A stretch of DNA of 64,000 nt. It comes from an uncultured Flavobacteriales bacterium (GTDB lineage: Bacteria > Bacteroidota > Bacteroidia > Flavobacteriales_G > Salibacteraceae). Numbering within the stretch: position 1 is the stretch's first letter; each line of letters begins with the position of its first letter. This document shows positions 35,169 through 44,763 of this stretch, one piece after another. The DNA lies in NCBI GenBank assembly GCA_937121175.1, contig CAKZKD010000006.1, positions 1 through 64,000 on the forward strand, written 5' to 3'. The position numbers and the translations under genes were made by a program. The notes under the pieces were generated by a model. It saw only the letters and a list, made by a program, of their open reading frames with translations, had not been told where the DNA came from and did not search any database.

Positions 35169-35954
35169 TCATTTCCGCTTGTTAAACGCCTTTTCAATAC
35201 TTTCTGGAAGTCGTTCAGCATCTTTTGCACCTTTTCTATGACCCATTCCTTGAACTTCTACATCAAACTGGGTTTCATAGTCGTATTCTGGCATTAGGCG
35301 TTGTCCAATAGGCTCAATCAAGCCCCTATGGTTTTCTTTTCCCGATTTCATTTCAGCAGAAACAGGATAAGCGTTCATCAGTTCGTTGATATTATTTTGA
35401 AGAATTTCACTTGCATTTGCAATAGGTTGATTAGTGTTCAGCCAGTTTGAATGTTCGTTTGGGTGTAAAACTATAGGGGAGCGGTGATGCCCTATTCGAT
35501 GCATTACTTTACCGGGAGATGTAGTTAAAATAGCAAACGTTCTTCGAATTTCGCCTTGTATTTCTTGGTCTCGGTAAATACCAGCAAAACCAAACGGACG
35601 AATTTTATTCTTTAAGTACACCAAATAGGGTTTGCTCAATTTCTCTTTGGTTGGGCCTTCGTAGAAACAATCAGCAGGAACAATACACCGGTTATTGGAG
35701 AATGCTTTTCGCCATTCTGAATTGGTAAGCAGTTTTTCGCTGCGCGCATTAATTAGCAACTGTTTGATGTTGTATGACGGTACATAACCGAACCGCCCTT
35801 CAACTAACGCTTTGGTATCATCTGAGCAAATAATAGGTGACTTATGCGCCGCACCAATATTGTATGAAGGTGCGACATCATCCAAGGTTGACGTTACGTT
35901 AAAAACCTTTTCGATTTTAGCGACTTTGCTTACCAAAACATATCTTCCGCACAT
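35169..35954 (-). CDS. SRAP-family abasic-site DNA-protein crosslink protein (YedK/HMCES)
   Basis: 261 residues beginning MCGRYV. Cys2 becomes the N-terminus after Met removal and forms the covalent link to abasic sites in single-stranded DNA. Other active-site residues fit: Asn69 and Arg71 (INARSEK), Glu99 (CFYEGP) and His156 (HHRSPIVL). The family protects abasic sites in ssDNA from strand breakage and error-prone repair; it is often called SOS response-associated peptidase. The 33651 gene lies downstream on the same strand. High confidence. Confidence 0.93.
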   Translation of the reverse strand: MCGRYVLVSKVAKIEKVFNVTSTLDDVAPSYNIGAAHKSPIICSDDTKALVEGRFGYVPSYNIKQLLINARSEKLLTNSEWRKAFSNNRCIVPADCFYEGPTKEKLSKPYLVYLKNKIRPFGFAGIYRDQEIQGEIRRTFAILTTSPGKVMHRIGHHRSPIVLHPNEHSNWLNTNQPIANASEILQNNINELMNAYPVSAEMKSGKENHRGLIEPIGQRLMPEYDYETQFDVEVQGMGHRKGAKDAERLPESIEKAFNKRK

Positions 35955-36113
35955 TGGACTAAGGTATTACAATCAGCTTATTCAAGTGAAGTACACTATC
36001 AATTTTTTTTAATGTGAACAATACCTAAAAGGACATTTGGAAAAGATAATTCCAATTTCTTTGCAACGAAAATTAAAAAATGTCATTCGCCCGAATTCAT
36101 TCAAATTAAGACT

Positions 36114-36638
36114 ATGAAAATTATCGCATTTGCAGGAAGCACAAGTTCCACATCCATAAATAGACAATTAGTGAGTTATGCGGCTTCGTTATTCAATGAA
36201 TCAGAATCCGAAGTTTTAGACTTGAATGATTACGAAGTGGCTATCTACAGTCAAGACAAAGAGCAGCAAGAGGGAATTCCAAATTCGATAGTAAGTCTTG
36301 CTGCTAAAACTGATGCGGCAGATTTGATTCTGATTTCTTTGGCAGAACACAATGGAAGTTATTCAGCGGCTTTTAAAAATACATACGATTGGTTGAGCCG
36401 AATTCCGAACCGAAAAGTTTTTGGTGAAACTCCTGTTTTCCTAATGGCTACATCGCCAGGCGGCAGAGGTGGTGCTGGTGTGCTTGAGGCTGCTCAAGGA
36501 AGGATTCCAAGAGATGGTAGCGAATTGGTTGGTGTGTTTTCGTTACCTTCATTTGGTGCTAACTTTTTGGAAGGAAAAATCGCGAACGAAGAGAAAGATA
36601 CGGAACTAAAGCAACTCGTTCAAAAAATAAAGGGGTAA
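36114..36638 (+). CDS. NADPH-dependent FMN reductase family protein
   Basis: 174 residues with a flavodoxin-like fold: phosphate-binding loop AGSTSSTSINRQL at the N-terminus, AEHNGSYSAAFKNTYDWLSR in the middle (flavin-ring contact) and MATSPGGRGGAGVLEAA near 120. Members reduce FMN, quinones, azo compounds or chromate with NAD(P)H in the cytoplasm; the substrate here is unknown. It stands between divergent and convergent neighbours and is probably monocistronic. Confidence 0.88.
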   Translation: MKIIAFAGSTSSTSINRQLVSYAASLFNESESEVLDLNDYEVAIYSQDKEQQEGIPNSIVSLAAKTDAADLILISLAEHNGSYSAAFKNTYDWLSRIPNRKVFGETPVFLMATSPGGRGGAGVLEAAQGRIPRDGSELVGVFSLPSFGANFLEGKIANEEKDTELKQLVQKIKG

Positions 36639-36651
36639 GCGTTTACCATTA

Positions 36652-38886
36652 TTATTTCTGAACTACTATTTTTTGGATAGTGGAATACCCAATAGGGCTT
36701 GTTATTTCTACGAAGTAGATTCCAGATTCTTCTACAATTATATCTGTTTGATAACCGGTCACCTTCTCCGTTAAAACTATTGAACCTGTTACATCTAGTA
36801 ACCTGAGTGTTGAATTAATCGCTGAGTTACTTTTTGATACTTCAATTCTGATGTGGCCTTTAGAAGGGTTTGGATAAACCAAGTAGTTTATCTCACCTGC
36901 GGTTTCTAAACCAACCCCAACCGGTTGAGAAGTATCCTGAGGTGCTTCATACAAAAGCATCTGGTAAGCGTTTACTCTTCCATACCCATTTTCATTGTTC
37001 GGAGTGGGTGTTCCAGTCAAACTGTCGTTATCTGCTGTTGAGTGCAAAGCATCCAATACCTCGGCGTAGTTAGCTTGTGGATTTTTCTCTAAATACAAGG
37101 CAATAATTCCTGCGACGGCAGGCGAGGAGAAGCTAGTGCCGTCTGTAACACTATGTTGTCCGCCGAGATATAAGGAGTTTCTTCCGGACACTGCTTTTTC
37201 TGCCAAAACCTGAGACGGTTGAGCGGTGATAATTCGTTGACCAGGGCCAGTAATGTCGGGCTTTATTACTCCAACACGATTAGGGCCAATACTGCTGAAA
37301 CTAGCTCGTTCTAGAGGTGTATAACCAAAAAACTGGCGGTTTGAATCCACGTCACGCATTTCTGTGCGTACAGAATAAGCTCCAACTGTCACTACTTTTT
37401 CAGAACTGGCATAGGCGGTACCAATATTTTGCAGTTGGTCTGGTTCTGCGTAGCGACCTAATTTTCGAGTTTGTTCTGGAGTTCCTAGAACAGGTTTAGG
37501 AAGGAAATCAGAGTTGCACGATCTTCTACTTAATGGACCCGACCAACCGTCTAATGTGCCAGTTCCTTTAAATTGCATGCGCCAAAATCGACTCATTTCT
37601 TGACTTTTTATTTCTACAAAGACTCCATAAGAGTTTCCAATTTTCTCCGCATACAACGTAGAAATACTAATGGAACTGCTACTGGTTTTAAAGGTGTCAA
37701 TTTTAGGTGAGCCAATAAGTGAGAACAAATTCACAAAACCCGTCTCGTCATCAGCGGTACAACATGGCGTTCGATTTTCGGCGGCTACGTTTATACTCAA
37801 GTTTCTAAAATCGTCTTCATCGCCATAGAAGCTCATATATGCGCCGCTATCACGTTTACATAAACTCGTATTTGAAAACAAACTGCGGTACCAAGTAAAC
37901 ATGGTGTCGTTGTTCATAGTATATCGAACGTGATGATATACTTGACCAGCGTTTCCTGCACTAGTCACCAATACGCGCCCAGCCTTTTCATCTAGCATTT
38001 TTTCAATCATTTGAGAAGGTAAATCTTCGCCATCGTGGCTACCTTCAATACCTCCCAGACTTATATTTATTACCGCTGGTTTACCTGCAGCTTCTGCAAC
38101 TTTAAAAATGTAATTAATGCCATCTACAATTTGTAACGTATGCGGCACCCTGTCGGTGTAATCGAGTGTGGAAGGGCGAATACCAACAACAACTATGTCT
38201 GCTTCTGGCGCCATTCCTTTAACATCTAATCTAACTTTTCCGCCACCCGCAGCAACTCCGGTAACAGCAGTTCCATGGCCATCGTAGGTTGTGTCTAAAT
38301 AGTTTGACATCGCGCCAGCATCTATATCTGTTTTGGTGTATGCTGTACCGTAACCATAAGGGGCGAACGTGCCTGAAAAATCGTTCTGGTCCCAAAAACC
38401 AAGAATTCGAGTGGTGCCATCGTCGTTTTTAAAATCGGGGTGGGTTGGGTCAATTCCGCTGTCAATAATTCCAACAACAACACCGCTACCGTTGTAGGCC
38501 CGTTGAAGAGTACCGCCACCGGCATGCACCTCATCCACATTCGTCTGCTCAATTGCTGTGGCATCCTGAACGGAGATAGGGGATTGGTGAATTTCAATTT
38601 TTTCAACACCAGTTACTTTGGCAAAACTTCCTAAATCAGCTAATGGTAGTCGGACTGAAAAAATATCATCGATATGGTATTTTACAGCTCCAGAATTATG
38701 CAGAAAGTAGTTTTCGATGGCTTGATGACTTCCTTTAACTATTACATGAACTAGTTGTGTTGAACTTATTGATTGTAAGTTGTTTTTATTTGATTCAATA
38801 AGTTTGTGAGCTTCAAAGGAAAGTGTTGATTGTTGTGCAAAAGAGCTAAACGGAAGTACTAAAAAAAGAAGAAAATAATATTTCAT
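36652..38886 (-). CDS. Secreted subtilisin-like (S8) protease with T9SS sorting domain
   Basis: 744 residues. Signal peptide (ending SFAQ), propeptide-like region to about 130, then the S8 catalytic triad: Asp142 (IIDSGIDPTHPDF), His204 (DGHGTAVTG) and Ser585 (DGTSFSSPAVAG). The gap between His and Ser is long and contains a protease-associated-like beta insert (about 330-450) with four or more cysteines. The C-terminus is a type A sorting domain (VYPNPSKGHIRIEV). The triad is intact, so it should be an active extracellular or surface protease. It is divergent from the propeller kinase at 38932 with only 45 bp between starts. Confidence 0.92.
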   Translation of the reverse strand: MKYYFLLFLVLPFSSFAQQSTLSFEAHKLIESNKNNLQSISSTQLVHVIVKGSHQAIENYFLHNSGAVKYHIDDIFSVRLPLADLGSFAKVTGVEKIEIHQSPISVQDATAIEQTNVDEVHAGGGTLQRAYNGSGVVVGIIDSGIDPTHPDFKNDDGTTRILGFWDQNDFSGTFAPYGYGTAYTKTDIDAGAMSNYLDTTYDGHGTAVTGVAAGGGKVRLDVKGMAPEADIVVVGIRPSTLDYTDRVPHTLQIVDGINYIFKVAEAAGKPAVINISLGGIEGSHDGEDLPSQMIEKMLDEKAGRVLVTSAGNAGQVYHHVRYTMNNDTMFTWYRSLFSNTSLCKRDSGAYMSFYGDEDDFRNLSINVAAENRTPCCTADDETGFVNLFSLIGSPKIDTFKTSSSSISISTLYAEKIGNSYGVFVEIKSQEMSRFWRMQFKGTGTLDGWSGPLSRRSCNSDFLPKPVLGTPEQTRKLGRYAEPDQLQNIGTAYASSEKVVTVGAYSVRTEMRDVDSNRQFFGYTPLERASFSSIGPNRVGVIKPDITGPGQRIITAQPSQVLAEKAVSGRNSLYLGGQHSVTDGTSFSSPAVAGIIALYLEKNPQANYAEVLDALHSTADNDSLTGTPTPNNENGYGRVNAYQMLLYEAPQDTSQPVGVGLETAGEINYLVYPNPSKGHIRIEVSKSNSAINSTLRLLDVTGSIVLTEKVTGYQTDIIVEESGIYFVEITSPIGYSTIQKIVVQK

Positions 38887-38931
38887 TTCGTATTAATTGA
38901 GGCATAAAAATAACGGTATTTTGCGCTCGGA

Positions 38932-41900
38932 ATGAGAACGGTACATCCATTTATACAAATTCGGTTCGGTGCAAAGACATCAGTTAAATGTAAGAACTGG
39001 TGGTTGTACTTAATACTCAGCGTTTGTTCAATTATTCCAAACGATTTCAGTACGATTCGAGCGCAATCGCTTGCGCACTGGAATATAACCAACGAAGAAG
39101 GCTTGCCCAGTATGACTGTGTACTCTATCATTCAAGATTCGACTGGATATATTTGGTTTGGAACTGCCAATGGAATAGCAAGATACGACGGAAGCACGTT
39201 TAAATCCTACAAAATTCCAGGTGCTTATAATTCGGATATTTCCTACTTGAATCAAGATGCATTGGGTAGAATATGGGGTATTAATTTTTCGGGTGGATTG
39301 TTTTTTATAGAGCATGATAGCATGCGATTATTCAACAATTCTGCAGAGCAGCGCATCATTGATTATTACCTTACAGCTGATTCTATTTATTATTTCTCCA
39401 ATAAGTTAATCCAGGCAAATTCTTTGAAACAACTCAATGATTCAGCTAAAATATACGGTCACATTCGTCTTGATAACACCAATAATAGCATAGCTGGTAA
39501 AATTGATAATAAATTACTAATCAGTACAGGAAAAAACCTTTTTGCGGCTTCTCTTAGCTCAAAGTCAATTGACACTATGAGCTTCAAATACTTTCGAAGT
39601 ACAAAATCTATAGAAGGTCAACTTTATTTCTGGAATTTGTTTCCATCAAACACAATTGGGATTTGGAGCGCTAAAAACGGAACTAAAGAATTTAGGATTA
39701 CTGGAGCTGAAAAGCGTTTAGAAATCACCAAGGTTATTGAATATGAAGGTTTTATATATATCACAGCGAAATCAGGCTTGTTCAAAGCAATTGTGATTGA
39801 TAATGAAATTAGGATTCAAAAACACTATTTCAAAGGCCAATTTCTGACTAACATACTTTTTGATACAGAAAATAGTCTTTGGATAACAACTTTGAGAAAT
39901 GGGGTGAAATTGATTCCTGATATTAACACAGAACGCTCTAATGAAAACTCTGTTTTCGGTTTTGAGCGCGTTACTCAGATTTTACCGGCTGATTCATTTT
40001 TGTTTTTAGGTGGAGAGCGGGGTAGTGTTCGTCGGTTGAATATAATTACTAAGGAACTTATATCCTATAACCCTGTTGGTCTAGAGGATATAAGAGATTT
40101 AGAATACGCTGCTAAATCTCAGACCTTGTTTGCAATTGACAACAATATCGGAGTGTTTAAAGGTTCATCTACGAATCTAGTAGCTCAACAAAAAAATTAC
40201 CCCTGTAAAGACCTAGATTTCTTGTCAGACAGTGCATTGATAGTCGGTGCATCAGTAGCTTCGTTTGCAGTCCGTAAGAATGCCTTGTCTCAGAATTGGA
40301 AATTACCCAGTCAACCAACTGAACTAGATGTTGTGATGCCTGATAAAATTGATTCCGTCAAAGTTTTGCGAAAAAGGAGGGTGCTTAAAGTGCTGCACGA
40401 AAACAAAAAGACCCTAGTTGGATATGACGATAAATTGGTATTGTACACGCAGAGCGGGAATCAGTCAATCCAATTTCAAAGCGAAGAAATCATTGTGCGA
40501 CAAATGGAGTTCAACCCTTATCGCAATTGTTATGCTGTGCTTTCATTCAATCTTGGATTGTTAGAAATACGTATCGAGAATGGCATTCCCACAACTACAC
40601 GAGTACTTGAAACTTCAACAATATTTTCGGTCTTTGAATTTGACGAACAAGGGTATTTTTTAGGTTCTGGAAATAAGCTGTTCAGTGCAAATTATAAATC
40701 AACAACATTGAATGAACTTCGATTTTGGGGTGGCTTAGAACCGGGTGAAATTTATGCTCTTGGACGACAAGGGAAGCATCTTTGGATAGGTACAAGCAAA
40801 GGACTATTGAAGCGAAATGATATTTACAGCATAAAAAAAAATGAAACACCACCTAAAGTACTTATCCAAGAGGTGCGAGTGAATGGAAAGACTGTGGGTT
40901 TATCGAATGCACCCTATAAATACGATGAAAATAAATGGGAGTTTAGAATTGCTGGAATCGCATATAAAAGCAAAGGACAATATCGTATTAAGTACCGTTT
41001 AAAAGGTCTTTCAGAGGTTTGGAGTTATAGTCCAACAGGTTCGAGAGAACTTGAATTTAGCTCTTTACCGGCAGGAAATTTTACGTTGGAAGTAGTTGCA
41101 ATTAACGAGTCTGATGTTGGGTCCAAAGTTCCAGCCACCTATTCATTCGAAATCGCTTCTCCATATTGGTTGCGCTGGTGGTTCATTGCATTAATCGCAA
41201 TTGCCATAGTTGTAATTACAACTTTCATTGTAGCTCGATTCTCTTCTATAAAAATTAGGCACCAAAACGAACAACTAGTTAGATCACAAACCGAAAGACA
41301 ACTGCGCCAGTCGCAATTAGCAGCGGTTAAATCTCAGATGAATCCACATTTTATTTTTAACGCCTTGAATTCTATTCAGGATTACATTCTTAAAAATGAA
41401 AAGCGATTGGCGAATAATTATTTGGGAATGTTTGCAGATTTGATGCGTAAAACACTGGAGTTGAGTAATGAGGAAATGGTAAGCTTAAAAGAAGAACTGG
41501 ACTTGTTACGCATTTACATAGAATTGGAGGCGTTGCGTTTTGAGGAGAATGATTTTAAACATTCCATAAACATCGCTTCGAATGTCGATGTAAATAAAAC
41601 TAAGGTACCACCATTATTGCTACAACCGTATGTGGAAAATGCCATCAAACATGGACTATTTCATAAAAGCAATGAAAAGCGATTGACTATTAACGTTGAA
41701 AATAGCGATACGCATCTAAGAGTTATTATTGAAGATAATGGAGTAGGCAGAGCTTATTCTCAGGAGCTAAACAATAAGCGAACGGTTACGCACAAGTCGT
41801 TTTCTACTCAAGCTAATGAGCAACGGTTAGATTTAATAAATTTTGGGCGCGTGAATAAAGTGGAACTCAAATTTGAAGATTTACATTTGGGTGAGCTCGG

Positions 41901-41943
41901 TACACGAGTCATTTTGTTAATACCAAAGGAATTAAATAATTGA
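38932..41943 (+). CDS. Propeller-type sensor histidine kinase (Reg_prop, Y_Y_Y, LytS-like)
   Basis: 1003 residues. An N-terminal signal/membrane segment precedes a large extracytoplasmic beta-propeller of two-component-regulator type (about 50-660; GLPSMTVYSIIQDSTGYIWFGT is the canonical blade), a Y_Y_Y domain (about 675-745; IKYRLKGLSEVWSYSPTGSRELEFSSLPAGNFTLEV), a membrane helix (about 747-768) and a cytoplasmic His_kinase domain with NPHFIFNALNSIQ (His806), ending in a GHKL ATPase. Such sensors in Bacteroidota usually detect extracellular compounds or surface state. Its stop overlaps the TTG start of its LytTR partner (TTGA). Confidence 0.93.
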   Translation: MRTVHPFIQIRFGAKTSVKCKNWWLYLILSVCSIIPNDFSTIRAQSLAHWNITNEEGLPSMTVYSIIQDSTGYIWFGTANGIARYDGSTFKSYKIPGAYNSDISYLNQDALGRIWGINFSGGLFFIEHDSMRLFNNSAEQRIIDYYLTADSIYYFSNKLIQANSLKQLNDSAKIYGHIRLDNTNNSIAGKIDNKLLISTGKNLFAASLSSKSIDTMSFKYFRSTKSIEGQLYFWNLFPSNTIGIWSAKNGTKEFRITGAEKRLEITKVIEYEGFIYITAKSGLFKAIVIDNEIRIQKHYFKGQFLTNILFDTENSLWITTLRNGVKLIPDINTERSNENSVFGFERVTQILPADSFLFLGGERGSVRRLNIITKELISYNPVGLEDIRDLEYAAKSQTLFAIDNNIGVFKGSSTNLVAQQKNYPCKDLDFLSDSALIVGASVASFAVRKNALSQNWKLPSQPTELDVVMPDKIDSVKVLRKRRVLKVLHENKKTLVGYDDKLVLYTQSGNQSIQFQSEEIIVRQMEFNPYRNCYAVLSFNLGLLEIRIENGIPTTTRVLETSTIFSVFEFDEQGYFLGSGNKLFSANYKSTTLNELRFWGGLEPGEIYALGRQGKHLWIGTSKGLLKRNDIYSIKKNETPPKVLIQEVRVNGKTVGLSNAPYKYDENKWEFRIAGIAYKSKGQYRIKYRLKGLSEVWSYSPTGSRELEFSSLPAGNFTLEVVAINESDVGSKVPATYSFEIASPYWLRWWFIALIAIAIVVITTFIVARFSSIKIRHQNEQLVRSQTERQLRQSQLAAVKSQMNPHFIFNALNSIQDYILKNEKRLANNYLGMFADLMRKTLELSNEEMVSLKEELDLLRIYIELEALRFEENDFKHSINIASNVDVNKTKVPPLLLQPYVENAIKHGLFHKSNEKRLTINVENSDTHLRVIIEDNGVGRAYSQELNNKRTVTHKSFSTQANEQRLDLINFGRVNKVELKFEDLHLGELGTRVILLIPKELNN

Positions 41944-42698
41944 AAATAAAGACCTTAGTAGTAGATGATGAGCCCAAAGCACGGCGAATAATTACCTCCC
42001 TGTTAGAGGAATATTGCCAACCTATTGAGGTAGTTGCTCAGGTTGAAAGTGTGCGTGATGCAGTTGTTGCAATAAATACACATCAACCCGATTTGGTGTT
42101 TTTGGACATTGAAATGCCCGAAAAGAGTGGATTTGCCTTGTTTGATAGTTTTCCGAACCCAAAGTTTAAAACGGTATTTGTAACTGCGTATGATCAATAT
42201 GCTATTCAGGCTTTTAAGGTGGCGGCGTTTGGCTACATTTTAAAGCCTGTAAAAATTGACGACTTAGAACAAACTGTGCAACGTGTTCGGCAAGAACTGA
42301 ATGATGGAATTTCCGACTCTATTGCTGACCTTCTGAAAACCTTATCGCCGAATGCAACGGAACAAACAACCGTGCGCAGTCGATTGGCACTGCCTTCGCG
42401 CACAGGAATTGAGTTTGTTGAGCAAAAAGACATTGAGCACCTCAAAGCAGATGGTTCTTACACCGAAGTGTATTGCACTGATGGGAGTAAAAAACTAGTT
42501 TCTAAAAAAATGGGGGAGTTAGAGCCGCTTCTTAAACCCGAACTGTTTTTTAGAACTCACCGTTCCATTATTGTCAACCTAGATTGCATAGACCGCTATG
42601 TTTATGAAGGAGGCGGATACCTCGTTACCACTAACGAGCATACGCTTGCCGTAAGCCGAGATAAAAAAGAAGAACTGCTCAGCTTACTGAAAGGTTAA
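41940..42698 (+). CDS. LytTR-family response regulator (partner of the propeller kinase)
   Basis: 252 residues: receiver with acidic pocket VVDDEPKA (Asp9, Asp10), phospho-acceptor Asp56 (LVFLDIEMPEKSG) and switch Lys in GYILKPVK, then LytTR DNA-binding domain (about 145-250; IEHLKADGSYTEVYC, FFRTHRSIIVNLDCIDRYV). It starts at TTG overlapping the kinase stop codon, so the pair is translationally coupled. The 42798 secreted protein or other surface genes are possible targets. Confidence 0.92.
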   Translation: MKIKTLVVDDEPKARRIITSLLEEYCQPIEVVAQVESVRDAVVAINTHQPDLVFLDIEMPEKSGFALFDSFPNPKFKTVFVTAYDQYAIQAFKVAAFGYILKPVKIDDLEQTVQRVRQELNDGISDSIADLLKTLSPNATEQTTVRSRLALPSRTGIEFVEQKDIEHLKADGSYTEVYCTDGSKKLVSKKMGELEPLLKPELFFRTHRSIIVNLDCIDRYVYEGGGYLVTTNEHTLAVSRDKKEELLSLLKG

Positions 42699-42797
42699 AA
42701 GAAATTACACTTCATGGGCTCACAATTGCAGTTCATGGGAAAGCAAAATCTCAAGGCTAATAACCAACTCACATTTGTTGCATAAAAATTTTGCGAC

Positions 42798-44666
42798 ATG
42801 AAAAAAACAGTATTACTTATGGGGGCTTTGGCAGCCTTGAGTTTCAGCTCTAAAAGTCAAAATGTAGTATACAAACAAGCAATGTATGGCGACTGCCAAA
42901 TAAACAGAATCGGCTTGTGTATTGATAATAATGACAATGCTTATCTGATGGGGTCATTTAATAGAGCCTCTTACAACAGAGTTTTAGTTGGAAATCGATC
43001 AATTGCTATTGGTAATGAACGCCATCGTTTTGTGATGGCAAAATATAATAGCTCCGGTAGTTATGTTCGAAACCATTCGGAAGCCTCTATCAACTTTGGT
43101 CAATTGCTGGATATTGGTTACAATGCCAGAGCTAACCGATTGTTCGCAGTAGGGGGTAACCAAGAGTTTTCCGCACGGCAGAAAGGAGTTTACGTGAATT
43201 TTAATATGAGTTTGGGAGATAGAAAATACCAAGCCTTCACTAAAAGTAGTGATTATGTTTTCTACAATTCAATAGTGAATTCTAGTGGAACTGTTTACGC
43301 ATTTGGAAGCATTTTTGGAAATAGGACAACTTCAGCGCTAAGAATTATAGCTGGTAAAAGCACGGAGGTTTTATTTAACTCTACCAAGAATATCACTTTG
43401 CATCAAGCTGGATTTGATGCTAATGAAGATATTTGGGTTGGTGGCCATTTTAATGGTGCCTTTGGTAATTACTCGGATAGCACTGATAATTACAAAGGGC
43501 TTATCATGAAATTGAATTCAAATGGCTCTCAGGATACAAGTTTCCTAGTGATGGGAAATGATATTCGTATAACTGGCTTGGATGTGTACAACGATAAAAT
43601 AATTTGCGTCGGTTGGTTCAAAGGAAGCGTGAGCATTGATGGTAAATCACTTGCGGGCTCACAAACTCAGTTTAACGGCTTTGTAATGAGTATGAATAGC
43701 GATGGAAGTGTAAACTGGTTAAATAAAATAGCATCACCGTATTCTGTTAATACACAAAGGGTTGCTGTAAATAACTGTGGTAAAATTGCTGTTACCGGCT
43801 ACTACACAAACGAAATGAGTTATGATGGACAATCGGTAGTAAACACCACCAATACTAACGAAACTGCGTTTGTAATGCTGCTTAATGAAAACGGTAAAGT
43901 GGATTGGCTAAAAACAGCAGAAGCTAGTGGAGGTTCATCTAGCAGAGGCGTGCGAGTGGCGTTCAAAAACAATGGCCCATTGGTGGTCGCAGGAAATTTT
44001 AAGCAACGTATGATTTTTGATACCGATAGCTTAAACGGAAGAACCGGAAACCCAGCAGCAAATACTGCAAATGTTTTTATGTACGAATTTGGAGTGAATC
44101 AAGGACCTACAAGTCTTGCTGTTTCTAATAATAGTGTAGAAGAGGAACTGACTGCAAAAACTTTTGTAGGCACGTTATCTTCTGCCGATTGTGCAGGAAG
44201 CACCATTTTCAATTATGCTTTAGTTGCAGGCTCGGGCGACACCGATAATGGAATGTTCGAAGTATCAAACGATTCGTTGTATGCCACCTCAAAATTCGAT
44301 TTTGAAACCAGTACTCAAGCAAATATTCGTGTTCGAGTTGTAAGTGTTGGCGATGCATACGAAAAAGCAGTAGTGATAAATATTGGTGATATTGAGGATA
44401 CCGATGAACCAAGCTCAACTATGGATGAAAATGAATTAACTCAGGTGCGTATTTATCCCAATCCAACAAATGCAAGTATTAATATTAAAGGTTCAGAAAT
44501 AAGCTCAATCGAGGTGTACTCAATTAGCGGAGAGTTGATGTTACAGTCAAACCAACATAATGAAAACGCAGTAGCGATTGATTTAACTGAAATGGAAAGT
44601 GGCATATACTTCCTAAACGTTTTAAGTTCAGGGCAACGCGGTATATATAGGGTTGTAAAACTCTAA
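42798..44666 (+). CDS. T9SS-sorted surface protein with propeller-like and cadherin-like domains
   Basis: 622 residues. Signal peptide (1-20, FSSKSQ), a propeller-like region (about 25-430) with repeated GNF/GHFNG-type blades (VGGHFNGAFG, CVGWFKGSVSI, VAGNFKQRMIF), a cadherin-like domain (about 435-545; SLAVSNNSVEEELTAKTFVGTLSS) and a type A sorting domain (IYPNPTNASINIKG ... GIYFLNVLSSGQRG). A secreted, surface-attached protein of unknown function, similar in layout to SBBP-repeat proteins. It is monocistronic, ending with a strong terminator. Confidence 0.85.
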   Translation: MKKTVLLMGALAALSFSSKSQNVVYKQAMYGDCQINRIGLCIDNNDNAYLMGSFNRASYNRVLVGNRSIAIGNERHRFVMAKYNSSGSYVRNHSEASINFGQLLDIGYNARANRLFAVGGNQEFSARQKGVYVNFNMSLGDRKYQAFTKSSDYVFYNSIVNSSGTVYAFGSIFGNRTTSALRIIAGKSTEVLFNSTKNITLHQAGFDANEDIWVGGHFNGAFGNYSDSTDNYKGLIMKLNSNGSQDTSFLVMGNDIRITGLDVYNDKIICVGWFKGSVSIDGKSLAGSQTQFNGFVMSMNSDGSVNWLNKIASPYSVNTQRVAVNNCGKIAVTGYYTNEMSYDGQSVVNTTNTNETAFVMLLNENGKVDWLKTAEASGGSSSRGVRVAFKNNGPLVVAGNFKQRMIFDTDSLNGRTGNPAANTANVFMYEFGVNQGPTSLAVSNNSVEEELTAKTFVGTLSSADCAGSTIFNYALVAGSGDTDNGMFEVSNDSLYATSKFDFETSTQANIRVRVVSVGDAYEKAVVINIGDIEDTDEPSSTMDENELTQVRIYPNPTNASINIKGSEISSIEVYSISGELMLQSNQHNENAVAIDLTEMESGIYFLNVLSSGQRGIYRVVKL

Positions 44667-44700
44667 GCATTGTCGCAAATTATATTCTGCGTTCCTATAA

Positions 44701-44734
44701 AAAAAGCGGCTCCGAAAGGGGTCGCTTTTTTTTT
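44701..44734 (+). terminator. Rho-independent terminator after the 42798 gene
   Basis: AAAAAGCGGCTCC (44701-44713) pairs with GGGGTCGCTTTTT (44718-44730), using two G-U pairs, around a GAAA tetraloop and followed by further Ts. It lies 34 bp after the stop. The A-rich 5' arm and T-rich 3' arm could also serve the convergent gene at 44764. Confidence 0.92.
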
Positions 44735-44763
44735 GCTTTTAAGTAGCTTGCTAATCGATAGAG